From: Flavimaribacter sediminis | Lineage (GTDB): Bacteria > Pseudomonadota > Alphaproteobacteria > Rhizobiales > Rhizobiaceae | Direction of reading: 5' to 3' | DNA length: 64,000 nucleotides | NCBI RefSeq assembly: GCF_019492055.1 | Contig: NZ_JAICBX010000003.1 | Coordinates: forward strand, 62,001 to 126,000 | Shown here: positions 8,241 to 17,194 of the stretch, piece by piece | How positions within the stretch are numbered: position 1 is the first letter of the stretch | Layout: each line of letters starts with the position of its first letter | The notes under the pieces: model-generated | Told to the model about the DNA's origin: nothing | Databases searched by the model: none | The model's input: the letters and a program-made list of their open reading frames with translations, nothing else | Made by a program: the position numbers and the translations under genes

Positions 8241-8993
8241 ATGGAAAAAAAACCAGCGCTCAAGGCAATCGCGAGAACACCTGCGACCAGTATGTTGAAC
8301 CTGGGTCCGGTAAAAATCCCTCGGGCTGCGGACGTTCTGGCCAACCAGTTGCGCGATGAGATTGTTGGCGGCAGGCTGGCCGACGGCGAAATGCTGCCGA
8401 ATGAACGCGAGCTGGCGGAGTCATCTCGGCTCTCTCGATCGTCCGTGCGCGATGCGCTGCGAATGTTGGAACTGGAAGGGTTGATCGTCACGAAGCAGGG
8501 ACGCAATGGCGGTTCCAAAGTATGCAAACCGGGGCGCGATACCATTGTGAAGACCGTGAGCCTGTTCATCTCGAGCCGCCGCACGCGGCGCGCGTCGCTA
8601 GTCGAAGCACGGGGTGCAATCGAGCCGTCGGCGGCGATGCTGGCGGCCAAGCATCGCACTGATGACGACATGGCCCAGATACGCGCCCTCCACACGGTGA
8701 TGGAAGGAGGGATCAACGATCTCGACAGGTTCCTGCGAGGTAACATCGACTGGCATATGGCCGTCGTGCGCGCCAGCCACAACGATCTGTTGATCGCGTT
8801 CATGGAGTCGATCTCGCATTCGGTCTATGATGTCACCAATGACGAGACTCTGAACCCGCCGGAAGTTCGACAGCAAGTGGTCAGGATCCACGGACGCATT
8901 ACGGACGCCATCGAAAAGCAGGACGCGGCCCAGGCGAGACGGCTGATGGATGGGCATGTGAACGCTTACGCCGACTTCCTGGGAATCACCTGA
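8241..8993 (+). CDS. FadR-subfamily GntR transcriptional regulator
   Basis: A 250-aa regulator. The ATG at 8,241 follows GGTGGG and opens with a basic tail. Residues ~25-90 are a winged helix-turn-helix (ADVLANQLRDEIVGGRLADGEMLPNERELAESSRLSRSSVRDALRMLELEGLI), followed by an all-helical FCD ligand domain with the expected metal-ligand pattern (IDWHMAVVRAS, then HGRITDAIEKQD, GHVNAY). FCD regulators usually repress adjacent catabolic operons and are released by a carboxylate ligand. It is divergent from the binding-protein gene and convergent with the NTF2/AKR/permease unit. The three-copy motif described at 8,040 is its likely target. Confidence 0.9.
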   Translation: MEKKPALKAIARTPATSMLNLGPVKIPRAADVLANQLRDEIVGGRLADGEMLPNERELAESSRLSRSSVRDALRMLELEGLIVTKQGRNGGSKVCKPGRDTIVKTVSLFISSRRTRRASLVEARGAIEPSAAMLAAKHRTDDDMAQIRALHTVMEGGINDLDRFLRGNIDWHMAVVRASHNDLLIAFMESISHSVYDVTNDETLNPPEVRQQVVRIHGRITDAIEKQDAAQARRLMDGHVNAYADFLGIT

Positions 8994-9013
8994 ACGGTCG
9001 ACGTAACTTGCGC

Positions 9014-9418
9014 CTACCCGGCTTGGTTCACGCCTGACGACACGGTGCCCACGGGTAAGACGGAAAAGCATTTTGCAACAATCTTCCACGACCCCCCAAT
9101 GCACAGCATATGTAGCAAGTCGCTGAACCGGTAACCCGGTTCTCCCGCCATTTCCAGCGCCACAGCAGCGCAGTTGGGACCGGCCATGTATGCAGAGATT
9201 AAGCGGTAGTCGAACGGGCGGCTTTGCGATTTGTGTGAGGGACGGCCAGCGACGATGTCTATCCAGGTGCTGGCTTCGAAGCTTTTTAGCCGGTCGCCAT
9301 CGACAAATTGCAGGTTGCAATGGGGCAGGAAGATATCGCGCAAGGCGTCGGCGTCACCCGCATGAAACGCGCGGGCATAGGTTTCTGCAAGACAAATCGG
9401 GCCGGTCATATCGGTCAT
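9014..9418 (-). CDS. SnoaL/NTF2-like protein
   Basis: A 134-aa protein of the cone-shaped NTF2 fold family. The start MTDMTGPICLAETYARAFHAGD gives the usual N-terminal helix with an AFHAGDADALRDIFLPHCNL segment, followed by beta strands (FDYRLISAYMAGPNCAAVALEM and WKIVAKCFSVLP). The family includes ketosteroid-isomerase-like and polyketide-cyclase enzymes as well as non-enzymatic binding proteins. It lies 20 bases downstream of the aldo/keto reductase and is the last gene of the transporter-AKR unit. Specific role unknown. Confidence 0.72.
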   Translation of the reverse strand: MTDMTGPICLAETYARAFHAGDADALRDIFLPHCNLQFVDGDRLKSFEASTWIDIVAGRPSHKSQSRPFDYRLISAYMAGPNCAAVALEMAGEPGYRFSDLLHMLCIGGSWKIVAKCFSVLPVGTVSSGVNQAG

Positions 9419-9437
9419 TGGCAATCTCGTTCTGCGT

Positions 9438-10463
9438 TCAAGAGTTGTCGGAAGGGAGCGGCACGTGAAGCACCTGCTTAAGCCACCTTGCGCCGTTATG
9501 AAAATTGGTGACTGCGCTCCCCGGCGGCACGAGAGCATCAAAGGCCGGGATCAGTTCGCGTGGGAAAGTCAGGTCGAGAACGGGAAGCATTTGATCGAGC
9601 TGATCCATTGTGCGCGGACCGAAAAGAGGTGCGGCGACGGCCGGCTGGTCGCGGACCCAGGCCATAGCGAGTTGACCGGCGCTTACCCCGGCTTCTGCGG
9701 CCAGCCGAGCAACCTCGACACCGACCGCGATGCCGCGGTCTGTAATCCGGTCCGAATAGACACCGCCGCGAGTCACGGCTCGCGAGTCCTCCGGCAAATC
9801 GGCTTTGGAAGTATAGCGCCCGGCTAACACCCCTTGCGCCAGCGGGGCGTAGGGTATCAAGGATAGCCCGTAGGCAAGGCAGAGCGGCACCAGTTCGTTC
9901 TCGACACGACGATCCAACAAATTGTATGGGGGCTGCTCGACAATTGGGCGCACCCAGCCGCGTTGGTCGGTTAGCGCGACGGCCTCCATCACTTTCCAGG
10001 CGGGAAAGGATGAAGTTCCGACGTAACGTACTTTGCCTGCAGTGACGAGATCGTCGAGCGCACGAAAGGTCTCGTCCGCGGGAATGTTGAAATCAGGGCG
10101 GTGCAATTGCAACAGGTCGATATGATCGATCTTCATCCGAACCAAGCTACGTTCACATTCGCGGATGATATGATAACGAGAGTTGCCGCTGTCGTTGGGG
10201 CCCTCACCCACCGGATAATGGACCTTGGTGGCCAACACCACATCGTCGCGGCGCCCCCATTGAGCGATAGCCTTTCCGGCGAACTCCTCACTGCGGCCCT
10301 CGTTGTAGGAGTTGGCGATATCGAACAGGTTGATGCCCGCCTCAAGCGCCCGGAGCATGATTTTGATCGACATCTTCTCATCTGTTGGCCCTCCGAAATT
10401 GAAAGTGCCAAGCGCCAACGGCGCGACCTTGAAGCCGCTGCGGCCTAGAGAGCGATAGTCCAC
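9438..10463 (-). CDS. Aldo/keto reductase
   Basis: A 341-aa TIM-barrel NAD(P)H oxidoreductase. The catalytic tetrad is recognisable: Asp and Tyr in NLFDIANSYNEGRSEE, Lys in VVLATKVHYP, His in IDLLQLHRPD. The closing part PLFGPRTMDQLDQMLPVLD is the cofactor-binding end. Members of this potassium-channel-beta/YajO-like group reduce aldehydes or oxidise sugars and polyols. It lies 16 bases downstream of the ABC permease on the same strand, so it probably acts on the imported compound (inference). Confidence 0.9.
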   Translation of the reverse strand: MDYRSLGRSGFKVAPLALGTFNFGGPTDEKMSIKIMLRALEAGINLFDIANSYNEGRSEEFAGKAIAQWGRRDDVVLATKVHYPVGEGPNDSGNSRYHIIRECERSLVRMKIDHIDLLQLHRPDFNIPADETFRALDDLVTAGKVRYVGTSSFPAWKVMEAVALTDQRGWVRPIVEQPPYNLLDRRVENELVPLCLAYGLSLIPYAPLAQGVLAGRYTSKADLPEDSRAVTRGGVYSDRITDRGIAVGVEVARLAAEAGVSAGQLAMAWVRDQPAVAAPLFGPRTMDQLDQMLPVLDLTFPRELIPAFDALVPPGSAVTNFHNGARWLKQVLHVPLPSDNS

Positions 10464-10479
10464 CTGAAACCTCCTTGTA

Positions 10480-12258
10480 CTATTCTGCGGGAGCCAGTTT
10501 TGTGACGGCCGCGTGAGATTTGCGGTGGCGGCCGCTTTCCAGACGTGATGCGAAGAGCTGAACCGGTATCACGATTGACAGCAGGCCACCGACCAGGATT
10601 ACGGCAAGCGCGGACGCAGTCGGGATCTCGGGTGTGCCCCAAAGAATATAGAGCTGTGACGCAGCCACCACGTTGGAGGTGGTAATCAGGAACAATGGGA
10701 AGGTAATGTCACGAGCGCTGTGTCCGGCGACCCAGAGCCAACCGTTGAGGATATGTGGCAGCAAGAGCGGGAATACGATGCGACGCAGCATGGTAAACCA
10801 TCCTGCCCCGCAGACGAATGAGGCATTTTCCAGCTCACTGTGAATCTGGATCAGTGCGGCGTTCATGGTGCGTGTCCCAAATGCGATATAGGCGGTCACA
10901 TGGGCCAGCACGATAATCCAAATCGTTCCATAGAGCGGAGTGCGCAGATAGATCAGCAAGATGGCGATAGCCAGGACCACCGGCGGAATGGCGATTGGCA
11001 TGAATGAGATCACCTCAAGCGCCTTGCCGAGCCGACCCTTGGAGCGCACCGAGATCCAGGCGATCATAACCGATAGAACCATAACGATGGTAGCCGACAT
11101 CAGCACAAGGATGATGGTGTTGACAAGCGCCCGGATAATGAACGACTGGCCGAATACATCGGCATAATTGTCGAAGGTCAGCCGACCCAGCGCCTCGATC
11201 GAAGGCACAGAATAGAACGGCAGGAAACTGGTCCAGACCAGCACCAGGAATGGCAACATCATAATGAGGAAGTAGAGCGCCACGAGGCAGGTTGCCGGCA
11301 GACGCCAGCTGCCAAGCGCACGTTTCGTGGGGCGGAATGCCTTGCCAGAGACCACGCGGAAGCGTTCGCTCAGGCGCACGGTGCGGAAATAGACCAGCAC
11401 CAGAATCGCAGCCAGCAGCAGGAAAAAGGTGCCGAAGGTGGCGGTGAGTGAATAGTCGGGCCGCGAGATGTCGGAATTGGCGAGCAGGAAGATCTGTGTC
11501 GAAAGCACCGGCACCTTGGCGGTGAGGCCGATCACCAGAGGCAGGTCGAACGCCTGCACCATCGCCATAAACAACAGTATGCCGACCGACAGCAAACCCG
11601 GCACCAAGAGCGGCAGAGTCACAGTGCGAAACACGCTGAAACCGCCTGCGCCATGGACTGAGCCGGCGCTTTCAAGTTGGGGATCCATGTTACGCATCAA
11701 CCCTGCGATCATGGTAAAGGCGGTTGGCACAATGGCCAGACCAGTGATGAATATCATTGCCTGCAGAGAATAGACCGAGATCACCGCGCCCTTTAGATCG
11801 AACATCCAACGCAGCAGCACGTTGAATATTCCGTTGCCCGGATTGCCGAGCAGGATCCAGCCGAACGCCATAACGATGGGCGGCACCGCCATCCACGAGA
11901 ACATCATCGTGCGGATTGTCGCCTTGAACGGAAGGTCCGTGCGTTCGACCAGCCAAGCAATGCCAAAAGCGACGCTAACCCCGATTATCACGGTACCGCC
12001 TGCGTATTTCAGCGTATTGAATATCAATTTGGGAAGGCGGTCGTTGGTCAGCGCATTGCGATAATTTTCGAGCGTGTAGATATCCGTATCGAAAGGCAGT
12101 TCACCTGGGGGCGCGAGGCTCGTGCGGAACAGCAGGATCAGGGGCGCCACGACCAGAACCAAAAGTAGGGCCAGTAGCAGGATCGAGACAATCGTCACCG
12201 TCGGAATCGAACGTATTCTCTGGAAAGACGAGTTTGAATGCGTGTTTGTTATGGTCAT
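10480..12258 (-). CDS. ABC transporter permease, two-domain Fe3+/thiamine type
   Basis: A 592-aa inner-membrane permease with about 12 hydrophobic segments, made of two fused binding-protein-dependent transport domains, as in FbpB/ThiP-like proteins. An EAA-like loop is visible in each half (SAGSVHGAGGFSVFRTVTLPLL and ENASFVCGAGWFTMLRRIVFPLL), which dock on the ATPase. It starts ten bases downstream of the ATPase gene and is followed by the aldo/keto reductase. Confidence 0.93.
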   Translation of the reverse strand: MTITNTHSNSSFQRIRSIPTVTIVSILLLALLLVLVVAPLILLFRTSLAPPGELPFDTDIYTLENYRNALTNDRLPKLIFNTLKYAGGTVIIGVSVAFGIAWLVERTDLPFKATIRTMMFSWMAVPPIVMAFGWILLGNPGNGIFNVLLRWMFDLKGAVISVYSLQAMIFITGLAIVPTAFTMIAGLMRNMDPQLESAGSVHGAGGFSVFRTVTLPLLVPGLLSVGILLFMAMVQAFDLPLVIGLTAKVPVLSTQIFLLANSDISRPDYSLTATFGTFFLLLAAILVLVYFRTVRLSERFRVVSGKAFRPTKRALGSWRLPATCLVALYFLIMMLPFLVLVWTSFLPFYSVPSIEALGRLTFDNYADVFGQSFIIRALVNTIILVLMSATIVMVLSVMIAWISVRSKGRLGKALEVISFMPIAIPPVVLAIAILLIYLRTPLYGTIWIIVLAHVTAYIAFGTRTMNAALIQIHSELENASFVCGAGWFTMLRRIVFPLLLPHILNGWLWVAGHSARDITFPLFLITTSNVVAASQLYILWGTPEIPTASALAVILVGGLLSIVIPVQLFASRLESGRHRKSHAAVTKLAPAE

Positions 12259-12267
12259 CTCAGCGCC

Positions 12268-13380
12268 CTAACCCTGGTCCGGCAGCGCCACGCAGCGGTC
12301 GACGGGCAATTGCACGGTCACCTGCTCGCCGACCCGATGCGATGCGTAGGAACTGACGAAGACCCGCAGCACCTCCGAGCCCACGGCAACCTGAATGTCA
12401 AGAAACTCGCCGGTGAAACTGATATGACTGATAGCCCCGGTAAAGACGTTGGGGGCGTCGGATTTGGCTGAGTTCACAACGATCCCATGCGGGCGCACCA
12501 TCAGCCCGACACGCTCGCCTCGAGCAGCCAGTTTGGGCGCAGGACAGGTCACTACGCCAAATCCGAGTTGTATTGTGCAGCGATCGCCCGAGACATCGAT
12601 GATCTGGCCTGGCAGGATGTTCGAACGGCCAACGAATTGAGCCACAAACGCTGTGCGCGGGTTGTTGTAGATCTCGTCTGGGGTGCCGAGTTGTTCTAGT
12701 CGCCCCTTATTCAGCAGGGCGATCCGATCGGACATTGACAATGCCTCGGTCTGGTCGTGGGTTACGTAGATCGTGGTGGCGCCCACCGATTTGACCAGTT
12801 CGCGCAATTCGACCCGCATCGAGTCGCGCAGTTTGGCGTCGAGGTTCGAAAGCGGTTCGTCCAGCAGCATGATGGAAGGTTCATCGACCAGAGCGCGCGC
12901 CAGCGCAACCCGCTGCTGCTGCCCACCTGAAAGGTAAGGCGCGGGGCGGTCGGCAAAGTCTCTGAGGCCAACGCGGTCGAGCGCGCTCATCACCTTCTGG
13001 CGCACCTCGTTTCGGGGACAGCCGCCACGGCCATGCACCAGCGGGAAGGCGACGTTTTCAAAGACGGTCATATGCGGCCAGATCGCATAAGACTGAAATA
13101 CCATTCCCAGCTTACGCTTGTTCGAGGGCACTACTGTCTGGGTGTCGCTGCAGAAGACCTTCCGGCCATCCATGGTGATCCGTCCGGTCGTCGGATGTTC
13201 GAGCCCGGCAATACTTTGCAGTGTCGTGGTCTTGCCGCAGCCTGAGGGACCGAGCAGGGTAAAGAACTCTCCTTGCCCGATGTCAATCGACAAATCGGTC
13301 AATGCCGGTTCCAGCGCTACACCCCGAGACTGCCCTTCAGTTGGTGGATAGGTCTTGTTTAGCCTCTCCAGAACCAGCAT
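12268..13380 (-). CDS. ABC transporter ATP-binding protein (Fe3+/polyamine type)
   Basis: A 370-aa ATPase. Start set at ATG 13,380 because GGGAGGAAACT precedes it; an in-frame GTG at 13,395 is possible. Walker A GPSGCGKTTTLQSIAG, Q-loop MVFQSYAIWPHMTV, signature LSGGQQQRVALARAL, Walker B IMLLDEPLSNLDAKL and the H-loop THDQTEAL are all intact. The last ~130 residues form a TOBE-type regulatory domain typical of CysA/PotA/FbpC-like subunits. It is the first gene of the leftward ATPase-permease-AKR-NTF2 unit. Confidence 0.95.
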   Translation of the reverse strand: MLVLERLNKTYPPTEGQSRGVALEPALTDLSIDIGQGEFFTLLGPSGCGKTTTLQSIAGLEHPTTGRITMDGRKVFCSDTQTVVPSNKRKLGMVFQSYAIWPHMTVFENVAFPLVHGRGGCPRNEVRQKVMSALDRVGLRDFADRPAPYLSGGQQQRVALARALVDEPSIMLLDEPLSNLDAKLRDSMRVELRELVKSVGATTIYVTHDQTEALSMSDRIALLNKGRLEQLGTPDEIYNNPRTAFVAQFVGRSNILPGQIIDVSGDRCTIQLGFGVVTCPAPKLAARGERVGLMVRPHGIVVNSAKSDAPNVFTGAISHISFTGEFLDIQVAVGSEVLRVFVSSYASHRVGEQVTVQLPVDRCVALPDQG

Positions 13381-13683
13381 AGTTTCCTCCCACACCTATT
13401 CGACTGAACGACCTATCCGGGCACGCTACGTCATCTGCGTGCTCTCCCGGCTCTACGCCTGTCTGTCACACGAACAATAAGCATATGTCGGCAGCCGCGG
13501 TCAATATAAAAGGTCTAATGTTTTTATTTTTTGACTGAGAATCTCGCATTAAATGGTTTATCTATATGTTATTAATGGATTTATTAAGATATGAAAATGA
13601 GAAAATTTTCGCCATTGATCTTCTTGGACACAAATGTCATGTTAACATCAACCTAATAAAGAACAAGATTTCAGGAGGCCGTA
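13381..13683. promoter_or_regulatory. Divergent promoter region of the ATPase and serine hydrolase genes
   Basis: About 300 bases without a gene, AT-rich from 13,500 to 13,670. It holds the second copy of the island-1 operator-like motif at 13,505-13,528 and the strong AGGAGG ribosome site of the serine hydrolase at about 13,674. No clear paired -35/-10 can be fixed by eye. Confidence 0.5.
13505..13528 (+). promoter_or_regulatory. Operator-like motif, copy 2 of 3
   Basis: AAAAGGTCTAATGTTTTTAT with flanking inverted arms ATAAAA and TTTTAT. It matches the copies at 8,040 and 18,169 and sits in the intergenic region between the leftward ABC operon and the rightward serine hydrolase operon, so one bound regulator could control both directions. 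Confidence 0.55.
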
Positions 13684-14847
13684 TTGAGAGATTTCAGCGC
13701 AAATCTTCGCACTTTTCAGCTTGACGCGCTTGGTGCGGCGATCCAACGGGACATCGATGCTGCTCTTTACGATGGCATGGCCGTAGGCATCCGATCCGGC
13801 GGAGAGACTGTCTACCAGCAAAGCTTTGGCTTCGCCGATCGCCGAACTGGTCGGAAGCTGGACGGTGACGATGTTTTTGCGATTCTCTCATTTACCAAGG
13901 TTTTTACCGCTCTCGGTATCTTCCAGGCAATCGAGAGGGGCGACCTTTCACTCACGACCCGGGTCGCCGACGTGCTGCCGGGCTTTGGAGCCAATGGCAA
14001 ACAGAATATAACCATCGCCCAGCTGATGTCTCACACTGGAGGAATGCCGTTCACCCTCCCCGGCCTGACGCCGGAGATGCAGGGCGATCTGCGCATGACT
14101 GTCGATTTGGCCTGTCAGATCGCCCCGGTCAACCCGCCTGGCGAAGTGGTATCGTACAGTGCGCAGGTATCCTACGACGTCCTCGGCGGCGTGATCGAGG
14201 CATTGGATTCACACGGTCGACACTACCGCGAAATAATCGCCGACCAAATTTTTCGTCCTCTAAATATGAGTCACAGCGCGATCGGCGCACATCCCGATAT
14301 TGCCTCGCGGCGTGTTCCGATCGTGGCGAGAAACGAGACACCGATGAACCTGGCCCTGATGGCGCGCGATGCGGCGATGACCGAAACCAGCGAATTGCCG
14401 GGTGGCGGCGGCTATGCGTCACTGGACGATATGCTTAATTTTGTGGCTATGCTGGAGGCAGGGGGCGTACTGGATAGCCGGTATGTCGTATCGCCGGCCG
14501 CCCTGGAGCTCGCGCGTAGCAATCATACCGGCCTGCGCCCCAACAACACGTTGGCGGCACAACGCGAAATGCGCGGGTTGGAGCCTTATCCGGCCTATCT
14601 GGGACTCGGATTCTTCCTTCGCGGTGAAGGGCTGTTTCCGATGCCCTTCGGCCAATTCGCCTCCGCCGAAACCTATGGGAGCATCGGCGCCGGATCGATG
14701 GTGTTCTGGTGCGATCCGAATCGCAACCTTTCGGCGGTGTTTTTATCATCAGGGCTCATGGATCAGGTAGACAGCCATCTGCGCTATCAGCGGCTGTCGG
14801 ATATGGTGCATGCGGCGCTTGAGCCGCAGGTTAAAGGTGCGGAGTAG
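13684..14847 (+). CDS. Serine hydrolase, beta-lactamase class C / esterase type
   Basis: A 387-aa protein starting at TTG, supported by AGGAGG seven bases upstream. The SxxK nucleophile motif appears as SFTK in FAILSFTKVFTAL (around residue 70), and the second-motif Tyr in VSYSAQVSYDVLGG. No signal peptide is seen, so it is likely a cytoplasmic esterase or lactonase (EstB-like, lovastatin-esterase-like) rather than a periplasmic beta-lactamase. It heads a rightward unit with a flavin reductase and a GMC oxidoreductase, each only 2-5 bases apart, which suggests that it releases an alcohol or acid from an ester for these enzymes (inference). Confidence 0.88.
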   Translation: MRDFSANLRTFQLDALGAAIQRDIDAALYDGMAVGIRSGGETVYQQSFGFADRRTGRKLDGDDVFAILSFTKVFTALGIFQAIERGDLSLTTRVADVLPGFGANGKQNITIAQLMSHTGGMPFTLPGLTPEMQGDLRMTVDLACQIAPVNPPGEVVSYSAQVSYDVLGGVIEALDSHGRHYREIIADQIFRPLNMSHSAIGAHPDIASRRVPIVARNETPMNLALMARDAAMTETSELPGGGGYASLDDMLNFVAMLEAGGVLDSRYVVSPAALELARSNHTGLRPNNTLAAQREMRGLEPYPAYLGLGFFLRGEGLFPMPFGQFASAETYGSIGAGSMVFWCDPNRNLSAVFLSSGLMDQVDSHLRYQRLSDMVHAALEPQVKGAE

Positions 14848-14852
14848 TCCGG

Positions 14853-15470
14853 ATGGAAATTGATCCCAACACGAATTCGATGCTTGAGAACTACAAGATC
14901 ATGACTGGTCTGGTGGTTCCACGCCCAATTGCCTGGGTGACGACGCTGAATGCAGCGGGCTCCACTAACCTGTCGCCGTTTTCTGCCTTTACCTTCTGCT
15001 CACACAAACCACCAATGGTAGCGATCTCGATCGGCCGCAAGGCGGGTGTCGTGCTGAAGGATACCGGACAGAACATCCTGCGTAGCGGCGAGTTTGTGGT
15101 AAACATCGTGAACAGCGCAGCACTGAGTGCAATGCATAACAGCTCGGCCATCGTGCCGCCCGATGTCAGCGAGGCTGATGCATTGCAACTGGATCAGCTG
15201 CCCAGCAGCACCGTTTCCCCTCCGCGCATCGCGGAAGCGCCTGCCAGTCTGGAATGCCGATTGCACCTGTCAATCCCACTGGGTGAGGAGCACAACATGC
15301 TCATGATCGGCGAAGTGCTGCGATTTCATGTGCGCGACGATCTGATCAACAATGGCAAGGTCGAAACCGTGGCGCTGGACCCGGTAGCGCGCTTGGGGGG
15401 GCCGAACTATGCCGGTTTGGGCGAGGTGATCCGCATGCCCGATGCAGTGCTGACGACGGTCGGCCGCTAG
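14853..15470 (+). CDS. Flavin reductase-like / FMN-binding split-barrel protein
   Basis: A 205-aa protein of the DIM6/NTAB flavin reductase family. The N-terminal segment MTGLVVPRPIAWVTTLNAAGSTNLSPFSAF is the family hallmark, followed by HKPPMVAISIGRKAG and the NIVN turn. Such proteins bind FMN and supply reduced flavin to a monooxygenase or act as flavoprotein oxidoreductases. No partner monooxygenase is encoded nearby, so its role with the adjacent GMC enzyme is open. The ATG lies five bases after the serine hydrolase stop. Confidence 0.88.
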   Translation: MEIDPNTNSMLENYKIMTGLVVPRPIAWVTTLNAAGSTNLSPFSAFTFCSHKPPMVAISIGRKAGVVLKDTGQNILRSGEFVVNIVNSAALSAMHNSSAIVPPDVSEADALQLDQLPSSTVSPPRIAEAPASLECRLHLSIPLGEEHNMLMIGEVLRFHVRDDLINNGKVETVALDPVARLGGPNYAGLGEVIRMPDAVLTTVGR

Positions 15471-15472
15471 AT

Positions 15473-17086
15473 TTGTCACACGAGACTACAACAGGGGCTG
15501 TCAGAACGGCGGATTTTGTGATCGTCGGTGGCGGCAGCGCGGGTTGCGTACTGGCGAACCGGCTGACGCAGTGTGGGCGCTACTCGGTGATTTTGCTCGA
15601 AGCAGGCAGTGGGCGGCGGCCGGTGATGACACAGATACCTCTGGGAGTCGGCCGATTGTGGAACAACCCTCAATATGGTTGGGGCTACCGCTCAGCACCA
15701 GAACCCGGTCTGCGTGGACGTCAACTGGAATTACCTCGCGGTCGGCTGCTGGGCGGCAGTGGTGCGATCAACGCCATGAATTTTGTGCGCGGGGCGGCGG
15801 CTGATTTCGATGCCTGGCATGCGCTGGGACTGCCGGGATGGTCCTCGCGCGACATGGCGGCGTCATTTCGTGCTGTAGAGCGTGTAAGCGGCGCGCTAGC
15901 CGGACCGCACCGTGGTGACTCCGGGCCGATTGAGGTCAATGAGACAACAGTTCAGGATCCGCTGATTGACATTTGGATCTCGGTACTGAAGGCGCAGGGT
16001 CATGCGTATATTCCCGATTATAACGCGGAATTCTCTGCCGGCGTCGGCCGTGCACAATTCAATATCGCGCGTGGACGGCGGTGCGATCCGCGCTCGGCCT
16101 ATCTGGATCCAGCATTGAGACGACGGAACCTGACTGTCTTGAGCGGTCACCACGTGGCCCGAATCGCAGTGAGCCAGGGCCAGGCCAGCCACGTGATCGT
16201 GCGGCATGGCTTGGCTACGCTGCGCATCGTGGCGCGGCGCGAGATAATTCTGTCGGCAGGGACCTTCGGTTCGCCACATCTGTTACACCTTTCGGGCATC
16301 GGGCCGGGCACTGTGTTGAAGGCGGCAGGAATCGAACCGGTGGCCTTTAATGACGGTGTCGGGCGGAACCTGTGGGAACATCCTCGTGTCGCCATAGAGT
16401 TTCGCCGCCCACCCTCGTACATGCACCATCTGTTGCGTTGGGACCGGCTGGTGCTCAGGTTGATGCAGGCGCTGGCGCTGCGATCGGGACCGGTAACATG
16501 GCCGCTGGCCGCGGCGCATCTGTTCCTGAAAACGTCCCCGGAGCGGATCTCTCCGGATGTTCAAGTGCTGCTCCGGCTGTTCGACCCATCTCTGCAGCCG
16601 TGGCTGCTTCACCCACCTGCGGGCGACCGCTGGGGAATGGTGGTCTGCCTAGTTCAGCCCGACAGTCGCGGCCGGGTGCAGGCAGTATCGGACGACCCGA
16701 TGAAAGCCCCGAAGATCACCACGGGCATCCTGAGCAACGCCGTGGACGTGGCCAGGCTGATTGGCGCCTGCCGAGAGCTTAGACAGGCAATGGACACGCC
16801 GGAGCTGGCGCAATGGACCAGGGAAGAGGTGACGCCTGGAGCTGGCCTGTCGTCAGAAGCGGACTGGGAAAATTTTGTGCGCGACACCGCCGATACGATC
16901 TTTCACCCTGGCGGCAGTTGCGCGATGGGCGCCGTAGTGGATCACCGACTGATGGTTCACGGTCTCAGCGGATTACGTGTGGCCGATGCCTCGGTCATGC
17001 CCCTACCGGTTTCGGGTAATATTCATGCCGCTGTGCTGGCTGTCGCAGAGAAGGCAGCCACGATGATCTTGTCCGCAGCTGGATAA
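15473..17086 (+). CDS. GMC-family FAD oxidoreductase (choline/alcohol dehydrogenase type)
   Basis: A 537-aa flavoenzyme. The TTG start directly after the preceding stop gives MSHETTTGAVRTADFVIVGGGSAGCVLANRL, with the dinucleotide-binding GGGSAG. The GMC signatures are visible: LPRGRLLGGSGAINAMNFVRG and SAGTFGSPHLLHLSGIGPG. The C-terminal FHPGGSCAMG...VDHRL...LRVADASVMP...NIHAAVLAVAEKAA carries the catalytic His/Asn region. It should oxidise an alcohol to an aldehyde (or further). An aldehyde dehydrogenase is encoded 8.5 kb away in the same island and could take the product. Confidence 0.93.
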   Translation: MSHETTTGAVRTADFVIVGGGSAGCVLANRLTQCGRYSVILLEAGSGRRPVMTQIPLGVGRLWNNPQYGWGYRSAPEPGLRGRQLELPRGRLLGGSGAINAMNFVRGAAADFDAWHALGLPGWSSRDMAASFRAVERVSGALAGPHRGDSGPIEVNETTVQDPLIDIWISVLKAQGHAYIPDYNAEFSAGVGRAQFNIARGRRCDPRSAYLDPALRRRNLTVLSGHHVARIAVSQGQASHVIVRHGLATLRIVARREIILSAGTFGSPHLLHLSGIGPGTVLKAAGIEPVAFNDGVGRNLWEHPRVAIEFRRPPSYMHHLLRWDRLVLRLMQALALRSGPVTWPLAAAHLFLKTSPERISPDVQVLLRLFDPSLQPWLLHPPAGDRWGMVVCLVQPDSRGRVQAVSDDPMKAPKITTGILSNAVDVARLIGACRELRQAMDTPELAQWTREEVTPGAGLSSEADWENFVRDTADTIFHPGGSCAMGAVVDHRLMVHGLSGLRVADASVMPLPVSGNIHAAVLAVAEKAATMILSAAG

Positions 17087-17194
17087 ATCATGAGTTAATA
17101 TAGCCGGCTTTGCACAAAGCGCGCCGGAGACATTTTCTCGATCGCGGTTTTTGTAACGACATGTTTCATCGAACCGGATCAAAATTGATTTCGC

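Noticed and set aside
6888-13380. A ferric iron uptake system
   Set aside because: The permease and ATPase belong to the Fe3+-type family, but the binding protein shows no clear iron-binding Tyr pair, there is no Fur box that I can see, and the neighbours are catabolic enzymes.
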